Positions 45,437 through 56,984 of a stretch of DNA of 64,000 nucleotides are shown piece after piece. A program made the translations under genes and the position numbers. The DNA lies in the NCBI GenBank assembly GCA_001247695.2, contig LGRX02014079.1, forward strand, positions 1 to 64,000. The letters are read 5' to 3'. This stretch comes from Cymbomonas tetramitiformis. Lineage: Eukaryota > Chlorophyta > Pyramimonadophyceae > Pyramimonadales > Pyramimonadaceae. The stretch's first letter is position 1. Every line of letters starts with the position of its first letter. Below the pieces are notes generated by a model. That model searched no databases. It saw nothing but the letters and a program-made list of their open reading frames with translations, and was not told where the DNA came from.

Positions 45437-46087
45437 TCATGCGAGATTGTCCATGGAAGTGAGTGTATCCGAGTAATCGGTGCCGAGATCGGCGAGATTC
45501 CCTTCTACTAGCGCCTCGCGGTTCAGCGACTCCGCCGCGTCCAGCTTGCATTGGTTGCTAAGCGTATGTGCAAGGTCGTGCATGGAATGGCGCGTATTCG
45601 GGCGGTCAGCGCTGAGCTTGGCGCGCCTTCCCTCCAGTGCCTCACGGTACAGCGGCTCCGCCTCGCCCAGCTTACCTTGGTCACTCAACAGGTTTGCGAA
45701 GCGTGTGATCAATAACGACGTGGTTCGATCCTCTTCGGCCATCTCGCGTCAAATGCGCTCTGCCCTTGTGCCTCGAGCCACGCTCGCAGCACCCCAATCA
45801 CCACCTCGTTCAGGCGCCCAACACCTCCTAACTCCCGCACGGCTTGCATGATCTTACATCTTAGCAAGGTCTTGGGGATCCAACGCCTCCGCGCGCTCCA
45901 GGTTCACCCTCGCCACCCATGTGTTGAAGTCATACTCGCCATCCCGCAGTTGCGCAGTAAACGTCATTTCGGCATCTTTGGAAGACAGTCGCAGGTCCAA
46001 CACCGCGCCCGTGTCCACCGTGCTGAAGATCTCAAACATGCACCAGGCGCGTGTCAACGGGATGGGGTCGTGGAACATTTTACACAT
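45437..46087 (-). pseudogene. Broken TPR protein of the WCMFEI type
   Basis: On the minus strand, in order: PLTRAWCMFEIFSTVDTGA with the following LDLRLS stretch (46087-45854), then an RELGGVGRLN helix (45845-45745), then TPR repeats with LLSDQGKLGEAEPLYREAL and LSNQCKLDAAESLNREAL (45742-45437). This order matches large TPR proteins expanded in several algal lineages, where TPR arrays follow an (A/V)WC-x-(W/F)E domain. The frame changes near 45852 and near 45745 and the array stops after about two repeats, so this is a decayed fragment. Confidence 0.65.
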
Positions 46088-46799
46088 ATATCGAGGTTAC
46101 GAGGGTCCGATATGAGTTTTTGGCCAAAAGACTAAGCATTTTTACAAAATATGGCCCGTGTTGGAGGGGTGCTTTGGGACAATGTTGCAAGCAGAAACAG
46201 GCTTCGTAATTACAAAACTATTTTTGGGGGAGATCTTATAAGGAAATGTCAAATATCAATACTAATTTCATTCCAAATATATTCGAATACACTCATATTT
46301 AATGGTGTTCCAGCACACTCGGCTTGCCCATTTCATGGAAACACCTACTAATGCCGCGGCAAAAACTAGATTGCTAGCTCTTCATCCTTTGGGAACTTCT
46401 CGCTTACACGGTCCCACCTCAATCATGAACTTAACCTGCGAGTGAGCTATCAGTGCGTGCTACCTCGTTGCAAACTATTTGCGTCCATCACTCCCGGAAT
46501 GTCAGAGCGCCGGATTGAATCTTCTCCTCCTCCATTAGGTGCCCATCAGGGTGCACAGGTAGGTCGGTTGGTGTTGCTGCGACCCGCATGTAATTCGGCG
46601 TCACGTGAGTGCAGCAAGGGTGCTTCAGACATAATTGGAATTTTGGTCCACCCAGTAGTCATTCACAAGACGTTTGCCCATTACCACAACGCGTTGCGAC
46701 CGTGCACGCAATATTGGCTGAGGCACTTTTCGGTCTTTGTTTTTGTTCTTGGACTTTGCTCAAGGTCGTATATGATGTTCTTTTGCTAAGCTAGATGAG
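46088..46799. other. No recognisable gene
   Basis: Short frames only; I see no motifs, repeats or splice context here. Confidence 0.4.
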
Positions 46800-46975
46800 G
46801 CGGAGAATTTTTGTGGGCCAAAAGCCCGCGCCCGCCGGGAAAAAACGAAAAGGGAGAGGAGAAAGTTTTGCGAGCCGAAGGACCACGCCTGCCGGGAAGA
46901 CGGGGGCGAAAACTTTTGGGAGAGGCTAGAGGCAGAAGAAAACATTTGCAGGCCGAAGACCGTCCGCACCAAGGC
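46800..46975. repeat. Degenerate tandem repeat
   Basis: Three diverged units contain GGCCGAAG or GGCCAAAAG, CGCCxGCCGGGAA and GGGAGAGG at spacings of roughly 55-60 bases. Confidence 0.55.
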
Positions 46976-47339
46976 TCGGAATCGATTGTTGGGACAATCA
47001 TAATCAATCGGGTTAATAGTGTTTACACCGATGAAATAGGTTTCAATTTGGGATATAGAATTCTGATACATTATCATAATTCCTTCCGCGATTGAAAAGT
47101 TCACCACTATTTATGGAGAATAATTATAATAATCAAACCGGTTTCAAAGTGGAAATACGTCGAATCGATTGTATAACTGGATCGGAAAATGAAACTAAAT
47201 CGTATCCTTGATCCGCACCCACCGGGAATAGAAAAAGGGGAAGTGGAAAATAGCCGTCGCGCAAAGAATGGGTGAATGGGTGAATGGGCGAATGGGTAAA
47301 TGGGTAATTCACCAAGTGAAAATACAAAATGGTCCTCGA

Positions 47340-48090
47340 ACTATTTTCAAGTGAAAATTCAACAACGCGTCCCTCTTCCGGAATATCCCCGCACCCCCCT
47401 CCCCGACAAGTGAAATTCCACAACGGGCCCCGGAAATACTGAAAATACACTTTGGTCTCCTTTTGCTAAAAAATGCACCGACACCTCCCCGATAAAGTCA
47501 AAATGCAAATCAGGTGAAAAACAACAAGTGAAAATACAAGGACGCGTCCTTCGTCCGGAATATCACCGCACCCCCCGCCCCGACAAGTGGAATTACACAA
47601 CGGGCCCCGGAAATACTGAACATACACTTTGGTCTCCTTTTGGTAAAAAATGCACCGAGACGTATCGTCCCCGCTCAAGTCCAAATCCAATTCAGGTGAC
47701 AAACAACAAGTGAAAATACAATGACGCGTCCTTCTTCCGGAATATCCCCGCACCCCCCTCCCCGACAAGTGAACTTACTCAACGGGCCCCAAAAACACTG
47801 AAAATACACTTTGGTCTCCTTTTCTGAAAAATTGCACCGAGACGTATCGTCCCCGCTAAAGTCCAAATCCAATTCAGGTGACAAACAACAAGTGAAAATA
47901 CTATGACGCGTCCTTCTTCCGGAATATCCCCGCACCCCCCTCCCCGACAAGTGAACTTACTCAACGGGCCCCAAAAACACTGAAAATACACTTTGGTCTC
48001 CTTTTCTGAAAAATTGCACCGAGACGTATCGTCCCCGCTAAAGTCAAAATGCAATTCAGGTGAAAAACTACAAGTGATAATACTACGACG
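47340..48090. repeat. Tandem repeat, unit about 182 bp, four copies
   Basis: The motif GAATATCCCCGCACCCCCC recurs at 47381, 47558, 47740 and 47922 (spacings 177, 182, 182). Each unit also has AACGGGCCCC, ACTTTGGTCTCCTTTT and AAGTCCAAATCCAATTCAGG. The array ends just before the region rich in GTCATCGATGAC, so it may mark the boundary of that unit. Confidence 0.88.
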
Positions 48091-48217
48091 CGTCTCTCTT
48101 CAAAAATATTGGTAATTCTGAATACTGAAACCGTGAATATTCAGAAACCTGCATAGATATAAGTGAAAATACAAGTTCCCATTTTGCCTGGCAAACGAAT
48201 ACAACTAGGACTCCACT

Positions 48218-51200
48218 CGACATCGATGACAACACAACCACAGGCCAGAAATAACGGACACACATCAACCTTCAAAAGATTATATAACAGGGACCTCCCC
48301 CGTCATCGATGACAGTGCAACCGTTTTTTGTTATAGGGATAACACGGCATCCTAGATTACTTCCCCCGTCATCGATGACAACAAATACCTAAGAAGTTAT
48401 ACTTCAGATTCATTTCTATTTATTTGTGATAAAACATTTTTCGCCGAAGTTACTTTCCCCGTCATCGATGACAGCACATACCTAAAAAAATTAAACTTCA
48501 GATTCCCTTCTATTTATTTGTGAAAGTACAATTTTCTCTTCGCCTAGTTGAACAAATAACAGGACGAGTCTAACACTTATCACTCAAGCGCCTAAGTCTC
48601 AGACTGACATACACGCCAGATTATGAGATATCATTGTCATCGCCTGACAAAAGGTCTCTTGTTGGATCTCCATGCCAAAAAACGCACGTCTAGCCAGTAT
48701 TGCTCCACATCCTGTGCTCCCTGTATACACACACTTCGACAATACTCAAGATATTTGACAAGATTGCTTCTCTGAAAACCGTCATCGATGACAAAGTTTC
48801 CAGCAGGCGCACATGCCGAACATTAAGTCCGGATTACGCTTCACTTTGAGAAACATTATACGCCTAGCAGACATAGCAATCAGGAACTTATTCCGATTGC
48901 AAGCTCGTTTCAACACTGTACAAGCCGGCATGCAACTCGATTAGGAAAGCAGAACATACCGGTTCCCATGAACGGGTCCATCACGAGCTGCCCTGGCATG
49001 TACGTGTACCGCTGCACAAGCATGTTCATCATCCAAGGCTCTTTCTGTCCGTAAACCAAAGCCTTTCCAGACCTCTCACACGTATCTTGCTTAAACGCAA
49101 GGCAGCCAGTCAGTTTGCAGTCATGTTTCACCGTGGTTGACGACACCACCTGCTTGAAAGCCCTGTTCATACGTGTGAACTCATCGTCAAGCAGGTCCTC
49201 AACCTTAGCAAATTCCTCCTGCACCTCCTCGTCATCGTCGCCCGGCGCCACTTCTTCTGCACGCTGCACCCGAATGCTTTCCTTCACACCGTCCAACAAG
49301 TTGCGCAGCAAAGCTTTCTTCTCCTCGTTCGACGGGCAAGTCAGGATGTTCCCGGTAAACGAAGTCGACAGGACGTCGTACTTGTGCTGACGGGTGAGCA
49401 CGTATTTGTGATGCTCTGAAACCTGAGGTGCGTAGAATGCTTTCCAATCCATCACGACTTTAGACGGAGTTCTTGCCAGGCGTGTGTACCAGATTCCAGA
49501 GGAGCACGGGGTATTGCTCCTTGTCTCAGAAAGCCTCAGCTGGGAAAACGTAATGCAACCTGCAAAACAGTGGCAATAACTTCGTCATCGATGACGAAAA
49601 AAGCTGAACAAAATATTTCAAACATGGAATAACGATGTAAATATGAGTCTCATATTGTCATCGATGACGATATTTTCAGATATGAAAACAAAGGGGGTAT
49701 AAAATGTTTCTTTCCTGGCTATCTCGACTACCCAAATAATACAGGAGACATCATACCGGGAAGGTTCACAAAACCAGTGAGATTGCAGTTCTTCGCTTCT
49801 TCTTGTATTTCTTGGAGCACTTCAAGTGTGCCCATCACAGTGAACACGGTTTCTCCATCAGGCCCGCCTAGGTCCACAGCTTTCTCGTACGTGTCCATGC
49901 TACCGTTGTTATCGGCCACTGAACCGAAGATTGCCTTCGTTGCCACCTTCCGGTCGATGTCAGTTGGGTACCCGGCTTTCTCGCTGCTTCCCCAAGGAAC
50001 GTCCGTGATGACAGCGGCCACACCAACCCCCTCAAAGAACACAGACAGCAGCTGCTTCGTAGCTTTCACTGCGTCACAACACGCCAATGTCACCGCGGGT
50101 ACTCCTGCGTAAGTGAGAACGTCGCTCTGAAATACCCAGCACTTGATCTGCTCAGCACCGATGGCCACCACAGTCGCTTTGTACCAGACACGAAAAAAGA
50201 CCTTGGATGCCTTTTCCGTACAAGGTACGTATATGTCACTACGAGAAAAGCCAATTGGCTTTCCTTCCAACGGGTTAGCAACCAGGAACTCCAGGAACTC
50301 AATCTCATTTATCCCAGTCTTACGGGCGTCCCAAATAGAACCATCTCGCTTGGTCATCTTCTTTTCTGTCTTGAAGTCGAGGTTTCCATCAGCAGCGCTG
50401 AGTGCTCCGTAACATTTCACTGGGTCCCACGGGCTACCGTAAAAGAACCCCGGCTGATTTGGAACAGCGGGTGATTCTTTGGGGGCCTGATACAAAAAAT
50501 GTTCTTTTTAAGAAAGTCGTCATCGATGTTAACAACACCAACTACTAAATCTTTACATTATAAGTTCAACAACTCACCGGTGTTGCGTGACGAGATTCTG
50601 CTTCTGGAACTTCAGGAATGGGCATCAGTACAGGTGGCAACTCAGGTACTCCGGTTTCTTTCGTCGGGGTGCTCATCTCTAGCTTCTGCGAGACTCCGGC
50701 CAACGACGCCTCAAGAGTTTGTCGTCGCTCCTTCTTTTTCTTACGCTCCGTAGTCAGCACTTCGAGCTCGTCCTTCTTCCTCTTCAACTCCGCCCTTACT
50801 GCCGCTCACGTCTCGTCCTGTAAGTCCATCTCTTGGAGGTTCTCGGTCACGTAGTTCTTTATTACCTTATTTAACTTCTTCACAGTCTTCTTTGCAGCTT
50901 CGTGGCCATCAGCTGCCTGCTTTGCCTCTTCTTCCAGCTTTGCCTCTTCTTTATTTGTTCTTCTCTGCGAGGAGAACAACTTGTGATCAAAGTTTGTTCC
51001 GTCTCGAACATTAAACGTAAGTCATGTGTGAACCTAAAAAAACAGAAAATAGTATTGTAATGTATAGCCTAAACTTCGTCATTGATGACGAAAAACTTCG
51101 TCATCGATGACGAAAAACAAAACTAATTTATTGTGACCAAGTGTTTTTCTGGGAGTTCTACGTACCAGCACTTCCCCCTGGCTTAAATAAGGGCCGAATG

Positions 51201-54200
51201 TCCAAGAAGTCCCGTTCCTGCTGCGCGGTGTCCTCGTTGAAAGGTTGTTGCCCCCCCACCGTGTCGTCGTCGGCTTGCAACCAGGCTTGAAATTGATCAT
51301 ACTCAGGACTAGGAGGACGCTGCTTGTCATGCTGAGACTCAGCCACGTTCTCTCCAGAGACTGCTTCTTTTGCATGCTTTTCACCCTCCTCCGCAGCTTT
51401 TACATAAACATTAACGACCTCCATCTCCTCCACTTCGCCGTCCTTGAAGAAAACTGTGGTTTTGAACTTCCCCTCCACAAACGCAAGTGCCTTTTTTATT
51501 TCGTCCTCTTTCAGTATGCAAGCTACTGGGCTGGAAGGCAACGGGCTTTTCTCAACCGGAAATAGATAGCTGTCTTGGCTGCGAGACACACTTTATTCGT
51601 TAGCTATAAATAATAACAGCTTGCAATGACAACTAAAGCACATTGTTCAAAGGAAGCACATTGTTAAAAGGAAAAGAAGAAGGGAAAATAACCTTACCAT
51701 CCTTTAACGATTCCAGCCATGAACTCATCTGCTTTTTCTTGGTTGAAAGTAACACCCGTTTCTTTCATGAGCTCTTCAAGTCTTGCCGTTATCTTTTCCC
51801 TCATTCTAAGGGTTGTATGTACAGAAGTCAGTAAAGCCCCTTGCTGACTTAATGACCGGCGTGTGATCCTGCAGGGTTTGTGTCTGCAGCCAGTGTCCTT
51901 TCTCAGAATCTTCTCCGTGCTTGAAGTAGGTCACATTCTTACACACCGCCTGAAAAGCTTTCACCTGAAAAGTCACCACAACATGCCATGCTTTAAAGTT
52001 CTACCTGTTCTGCATGCCGACAACAGGAATACATGTACGCAGTTGTCATCGATGACAACAATACTTAAAACGGAAACAAATATACGGTAAAGAATATTTT
52101 TCTTGCGTAAGTTATACCTTATTTTCCAGCGACAAATCCCCAAGCTCCTTGTTTGAATACAAACTAGCAAACCCGAAAGGACTGTGACTTCCGAGGTCCT
52201 CGCAGTTCTTCTCAACCAAATCAAGCAGTCGCTGGTCCTCACTTAAAAGTCTGTGAACGGAGATGAGCTTCTTGAAAAAGGTTTGGTTGTAGTCTTCGTC
52301 GAGCGTGCCGTAACGAGCAACCATCGCAGGTCCAGAAAGCTTCGTTTCCTTTGGATGGCCAGGCTTTCAAAAGGCGATCAAAATACATGAACTTTGAAAA
52401 ACAATTATAAGCCTTCACCCCCTTCTCGTTCGTCACAAAACGCGAGCCCGCAAGAAAGTTGATCTCCAGTGGCGTTATGTCCTCAGAAAAAACCTGGCAC
52501 AAGCATTCAGGCTCAGAAAAATATTGTCATCGATGACAAAAATATTTCTAAACGTATATACGTCCAGTGAATAAACACGACAGGTACCCAGACCGTCATC
52601 GATGACAAAGAATACTAAGTTCCTAGAAATATAACGACTAAATGTCCGCGCAGAGACGTGCTTTGTCATCGATGACGTTTGAGAAAGAGTTAAAGCACGA
52701 ACCAAAAGCGAACTCCCTGACAAAATACAGGAAGGTTGTCATCGATGCAAAAAAAAAACTCAGAGGGACACCGATGACAACCTTTTTAACCCAAAATGTT
52801 ATCAATGAAAAGATTGAAAAAAATAAAACCGTACCTGCACCCGGGCCTTCAGCCAGCGCTCGTCGCCGGGTGCGACTTTCTTGCCTGCAATGATGCCACC
52901 GTCTTTATGCGCCTTCCGGAAACCTTCGTTTCTTCCGTGTCCGTCAATTGCCTTGTACTTGTGCCTATAATTAAAGCTAATAGGTCAGGAAAGTAAAAAG
53001 AACGCACGACTGCAAAGAAAGAAATAGCTTACTTTTTACTGCTCGGCGTCTTGTACCACATCATGTCGCAGCTGGGGTCGAGTCCCACGAGCTCGATGCG
53101 CTTCATGGCCTCCACCGCACAATGCTTGTGACCTCTTGGATTGTCATCAAAAGAGCACTCACTCAAGTTCAGTTCCTTTGTTTCAACATATCTTGCCTTG
53201 TGTATCTGCCCAATGTTAAGAGACTCAATGACCTCGTCTGACTCTTGTTCAGAACTGGTGGGTGCAGACTTGCCCCGCGCACTTCTTGCCTTGCTGACTA
53301 CGTTCCATTCTATGGGCGTTTTAGAGTTTCTTTTTCCGGCCGAGTCTGCCATTTAATTATCACTGAGTGTGCAGCGTTGACTGTGGAGTGAGGTGGGGTG
53401 GCAGTGACAAATATTTTGAACTGACAAAGGGGCCGCCACTTTCCGCTTCTTATTGTCTAAATTCGTCAACCACTCGTGACTTCCAGCCGCGCGTCGCGCG
53501 CGTTTTTTTGGGGGGGTGGGGAGGTGGGGGGGGTAGGTCAAGGGAGTTGGGGGTAGTCTTTTTGACAAACCTTCGTCCCAGTTTATTATCGCTTGCTGCA
53601 TAAACAATTATTAATTTCATATATAATATTATATTGGCAATTTTAATTTTCAACTTTCTGGCGCGGACTACTTAACACCAACTTATTTTTCGAACTGCAC
53701 ACTCCTTAACAAACAAATATAGAACTCCAACAAGGTTGCAACTTCGAGATGACAATTTAATTAGCTTGATATCAGGTAAATACTTGACAAATTATTGTTT
53801 TGTCGATAACATGTCATCGATGACACTACGACCCCTCCCTCTCTCTTAGCTCTGACTGAATCTTTACATGTTACCTGTTTCGTCGTCGATGACATTCGAG
53901 TGCGTGTGAAATATTACAGCTATTTGAACTATTCCATTTGCACAATGGCCAACTTTGTGGATTTCTTCTTCGAAACCCCTCAAGGTGTTCTTCTTTGTCA
54001 GCCTATTCCATGGCGTGTACGTGGGAAGCGATGCCAAGTTTTGCACAAGGACATTTGTGACGCCTTCGGACTTAACCCCGACGATGGATTGGCTGTTGCA
54101 AAACTGGCTAGTAGGAAATATGTCTGTGAGAAGGAGGTGTACCGCGTGGACCCGGAATGGGGCTACTCCGTTATAGGTTGTTTGATTGATACCGAAGACG

Positions 54201-54838
54201 AGCCCGAAGATGCTTCACCGAAAACTCCTCCCGCAACCTCCGCGGCTTCAGGGTCTGAGGACGAACCTGAAATCACTGGCGAAGCTGCTTCCACTTTTGA
54301 CAACTTATGCGACTCGGAACCTGCAGATATCTTTGAACCAGAGCTTGATACTCCTGTTGCGAATTTGTCAAAGCAGGACTTTGAGTTTGCAAACGCGTTC
54401 CCTAAAGATACAATCTTCACCACCCAAGTGCCTCCTAACGTCGACGGGAACACTACCTTCGGTTTCCACGTCAAACAACCGCCATCCAAGGACAGACGTG
54501 GGTTTACGTTGACTAAACTACCGTTCTTTCAAACACCGCGTACTTGGTCACATGCGAATAAATCGACCGACAAGGCAATAACTGATAACTGGAAGCAGTT
54601 GGGTGCCAAGGTGAACATTCGAAGTGTGAAATGCCTTGGAGAGGCAGTATGCAAGAATAAGACTTGTCCGTTCCTTCAAATACATGGCAAAAACTTCATT
54701 GAAAAGGTATGAAACTGTTTTTGTACTTTGTATAATTATAGTACTTTCAAATATCGTCATCGATGACAGTTCTTTCGCAAGTTTATTTTTTGAGAGTAAC
54801 TGCTTTATAATGTTTTGACTGTTTTGGCATCGATGACG
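48218..54838. repeat. Dispersed 12-bp palindrome GTCATCGATGAC
   Basis: Perfect copies start at 48302, 48368, 48461, 48781, 49584, 49657, 51100, 52045, 52526, 52595, 52665, 53813 and 54756. Near copies lie at 48219, 50519, 51078, 52738, 53883 and 54827. Every copy is in an intron, an intergenic space or a flank of the two divergent genes here; I found none in their exons and none elsewhere in the window. The word is usually followed by AC or GA, and flanks are otherwise unrelated, so these are not simply copies of one longer repeat. Confidence 0.9.
48599..53352 (-). CDS. ParB-like domain / N6-N4 DNA methyltransferase fusion, multi-exon
   Basis: Starts MADSAGKRNSKTPIEW at 53352. Exon 1 ends 53033 (GTAAGC donor). 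Exon 2 (ending about 52835, GTACGG donor) continues the frame. Together they show NPRGHKHCAVEAMKRIELVG and KYKAIDGHGRNEGFRKA, matching the NPR and DG-x-x-R-x-x-A signatures of ParB-like N-terminal domains. Middle exons (52501-51169) are unrecognised; 51010-50581 is a Lys/Glu-rich coiled coil. Exon 50488-49757 carries ITDVPWG, the DPPW-type catalytic motif IV. Exon 49559-48960 ends VMDPFMGTG, and the last exon 48720-48599 completes the SAM-binding motif (STGCGAILARRAFFGMEIQ). Such enzymes methylate adenine N6 or cytosine N4. A shift near 52370 is explained by a possible short intron (GTGAAG...GAAAG). A second shift near 51865 and an in-frame TGA near 50806 remain, so the copy may be damaged or mis-assembled. 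Introns carry GTCATCGATGAC. Confidence 0.6.
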
Positions 54839-55394
54839 AATATTGTTACTTCCTTGCAAACCATTTTCATTGAATAAATATAGATTTTAATTCAATAGGT
54901 GGCGCATGCAAGTCGGGAAACAAGTACAAGTGGCACCGATATGTCCAAAGTGCAAACAAACTACTTCCATGGAACCTTGTGCCGCTACCGCCACGCTTTA
55001 CCGTGGTGAACTTAAGCCTGGATCAGGCTATGTGTTGATGTTTAAACACATCGGGGAACACTCTTGCACAAACCTTGTCAAAAAAACCAAGCCAGCAGAG
55101 CTTTGGGAAACCGAAACTGAGGCAGTGTTGAAGGCAATCCCCGAGATGGGCGCAGCTCGATTGGAAAACCTGAAGATGGCTGCAACCGCCAATGTGATGA
55201 ACAAACTGCTGAGTGGACACGAATCATCCACCCTACAAGACGTACTGAACGTGTCAGAGGCGGTGCAAGATGTTCGGGCTTTGGAGTACGTTATTCGAGG
55301 AAGCAAGAGCTCGACGTATGTCCCCTCAAAGGACCCCGATGTCGAGATAAGTGGCTACTGCCAGACAGTCCTACAAGATGCGAACCAGCATTAA
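53945..55394 (+). CDS. Two-exon gene with Cys/His motifs, divergent from the methyltransferase
   Basis: Exon 1 is 53945-54706 (MANFVDFFFETPQGV ..., donor GTATGA). It has an acidic Ser/Thr/Pro-rich middle (EDEPEDASPKTPPATSAASG) and ends with Cys residues (KCLGEAVCKNKTCPFLQIHG). Exon 2 starts near 54899 (acceptor TCAATAG) and encodes ICPKCKQTTSMEPC, then FKHIGEHSC, then a helical C-terminus ending at 55394. The Cys pairs and the final H-x4-H-x-C suggest a zinc finger, somewhat like FLYWCH/MULE-type fingers, but this is not certain. With the splice sites named, exon 2 would be read out of frame by one base, so the true acceptor differs or there is a small indel. Its intron (54707-54898) carries two GTCATCGATGAC-type words. 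Confidence 0.55.
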
Positions 55395-55584
55395 ACCATA
55401 TGCGAACGTTTGCAGGAAGGTCACAATAATCGCATTTCATGACGAGTTTGCCTTGAGGCATTCAGGTAGATTTTGGGCTGAGCGTGGTTAGTTGTTAGTT
55501 GTTAGTGTCAAGCTGGGGTGGCACGATGGTGAGCGTAAGCAGCAAATGAAGGCTAGGTAAGAGGTATTGAGCTTTTATACCTGC

Positions 55585-55998
55585 TCAACTAAGGCAATCG
55601 CAACTGATACAGTACTCGTCGAAAGGTGTCGTTTCGTCATTCTGGTACCAACAGACCAATAGGCGTACAACGTCGACTGGAATAACCATTAATCGCGGAG
55701 TCATCCACGCTTCACCCCATGCATATTCAGCGCGATCGGGATAGCGTTCCGGCTCTACCAATTCAAAAAACAGATAAAACCGAGTTCGTCGGGTAAAGCG
55801 CCACATAGCCATTATCAGATCATGCCTGTGAGGCATCGGCGGACGGCGGACAGGGCGGTTTGCCATCGTTGTCAAAGTCCACTGGTGCAAATTGCATTCG
55901 GGGCATGGTCGGTGCACCATCTCATGGCGATGAATGGCATCTACATCGATACTGGCACGATTCCGATGCACACCAAACCTTAACACTGAAGGCATCAC
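55585..55998 (-). CDS. Unknown protein, near the local multigene family
   Basis: A 137-codon ORF with MVHRPCPECNLHQW (a Cys pair) and an aromatic middle (FTRRTRFYLFFELVEPERY), ending YCISCDCLS. The downstream sequence (GGGGTGGCACGATGGTGAGC at about 55513 and after) is shared with 56045 and 60500, which links it to the gene family of 56.1-61.9 kb, but the protein itself aligns only loosely. Function unknown. Confidence 0.4.
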   Translation of the reverse strand: MMPSVLRFGVHRNRASIDVDAIHRHEMVHRPCPECNLHQWTLTTMANRPVRRPPMPHRHDLIMAMWRFTRRTRFYLFFELVEPERYPDRAEYAWGEAWMTPRLMVIPVDVVRLLVCWYQNDETTPFDEYCISCDCLS

Positions 55999-56099
55999 GA
56001 GTTTGCAGAGGCGCGTCGCTCACTCTCTGGTAGGAGGTGGCATGGGTGGCACGATGGTGAGCGAAAGCAACAAATGAAGGCTAAGTAAGATGAATTGAG

Positions 56100-56200
56100 C
56101 TTTTATACCTTAGTCGGAGTCGGAGTCGGACAGCAACTGTGGGACTTCGGTATCCTGCCAGAACTCGCAATCCGCGCCAATCTTGGGCCAACATTTGTCC
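56100..56200 (-). pseudogene. C-terminal remnant of a family member
   Basis: The sequence TTTTATACCTTAGTCGGAGT and on to TCCTGCCAGAACTCGCAA nearly matches the 3' end of the gene at 60569-60985, including its stop and acidic tail. Beyond about 56165 the match stops, so only the C-terminus remains. Confidence 0.6.
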
Positions 56201-56384
56201 GCGCCAATCTTATCTTGGCCAATCTTGTGATTGTTGGTTTCATCCTATTGGTTTGCGGCATTCACCTTGAGAGGCCCAAGCCCTCCTTGGCAATATTTAA
56301 ATCGATTGAGGCCTTTAGGAGGATCATTTTTCATTCCTTCCTGGAAGACACACCGCTTCATCTTTGCATTATCAAGAATGAAGA

Positions 56385-56984
56385 ATGGCGGATACCCATT
56401 ACGTCCTGTTAGGGATTGTTCTTCCTTACATTCGGGAAATGCGTCAATTGCGTGAGGAATACTTTGTGCAGGCATGGGTCGAAGAACGTTTCTTGTGGGC
56501 GTTGGAAGAAAAAGTTTTGACGTTTTCGGGCATGTTTGGTGATGTTTGGATGCCTGTAACTTTGGCTCACTATTTCTATGAATTACGTGATCTGCTCGAA
56601 GTCGATTGGGGGGATGTTCGTGATTGGGGAAATTTCTTGCAGATATTCCCTACCTCCAACTTTGAAGCCCCACATTACGATGATGAAGGGTTCCATTGGC
56701 AAGGACCTGGCATGTCAAACAACTTCAGATTCCGGCTAGACTACATCGATTTCGACGACTTCGAAAAACGATGGCTTCGTGAATATCACTGGGCCTGGTA
56801 CAACGGCTTTTACAACGAGCATGCAGATCCTCAATGGATCTACCCGTCGCGGTACGAGTTGTCTATGAGGCCTGCCTGCAGTCGATGCCGACGCATTGAT
56901 ATGGATCTTACCCGTATTGGCGAAGAGTACATCTGCACTGACCTTGTCGACTGTCGGCGGATGACTCGTCTTGATTTGAATTGA
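56385..56984 (+). CDS. Family member, about 200 residues, Cys-pair protein
   Basis: A complete-looking intronless ORF from MADTHYVLLGIVLPYIREM to a stop at 56984. The N-terminal helix (REEYFVQAWVEERFLWALEE) matches the fragment at 61590-61847 (REECFLHAWVEERFL). The middle has REYHWAWYNGFYN and the end has CSRCRRID ... EYICTDLVDC; these correspond to HHWAWCNGWFRN and CDDCGRSD ... RYICVDRASC in the copy at 60569. The Cys pairs could bind zinc. No known domain is recognised. It is the most intact member in the window. Confidence 0.6.
   Translation: MADTHYVLLGIVLPYIREMRQLREEYFVQAWVEERFLWALEEKVLTFSGMFGDVWMPVTLAHYFYELRDLLEVDWGDVRDWGNFLQIFPTSNFEAPHYDDEGFHWQGPGMSNNFRFRLDYIDFDDFEKRWLREYHWAWYNGFYNEHADPQWIYPSRYELSMRPACSRCRRIDMDLTRIGEEYICTDLVDCRRMTRLDLN

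Noticed and set aside
48218..54838. Bacterial or phage contamination as source of the ParB-methylase gene
   Set aside because: The gene has introns with GT-AG sites restoring frame, and is embedded in the same scaffold style of DNA.
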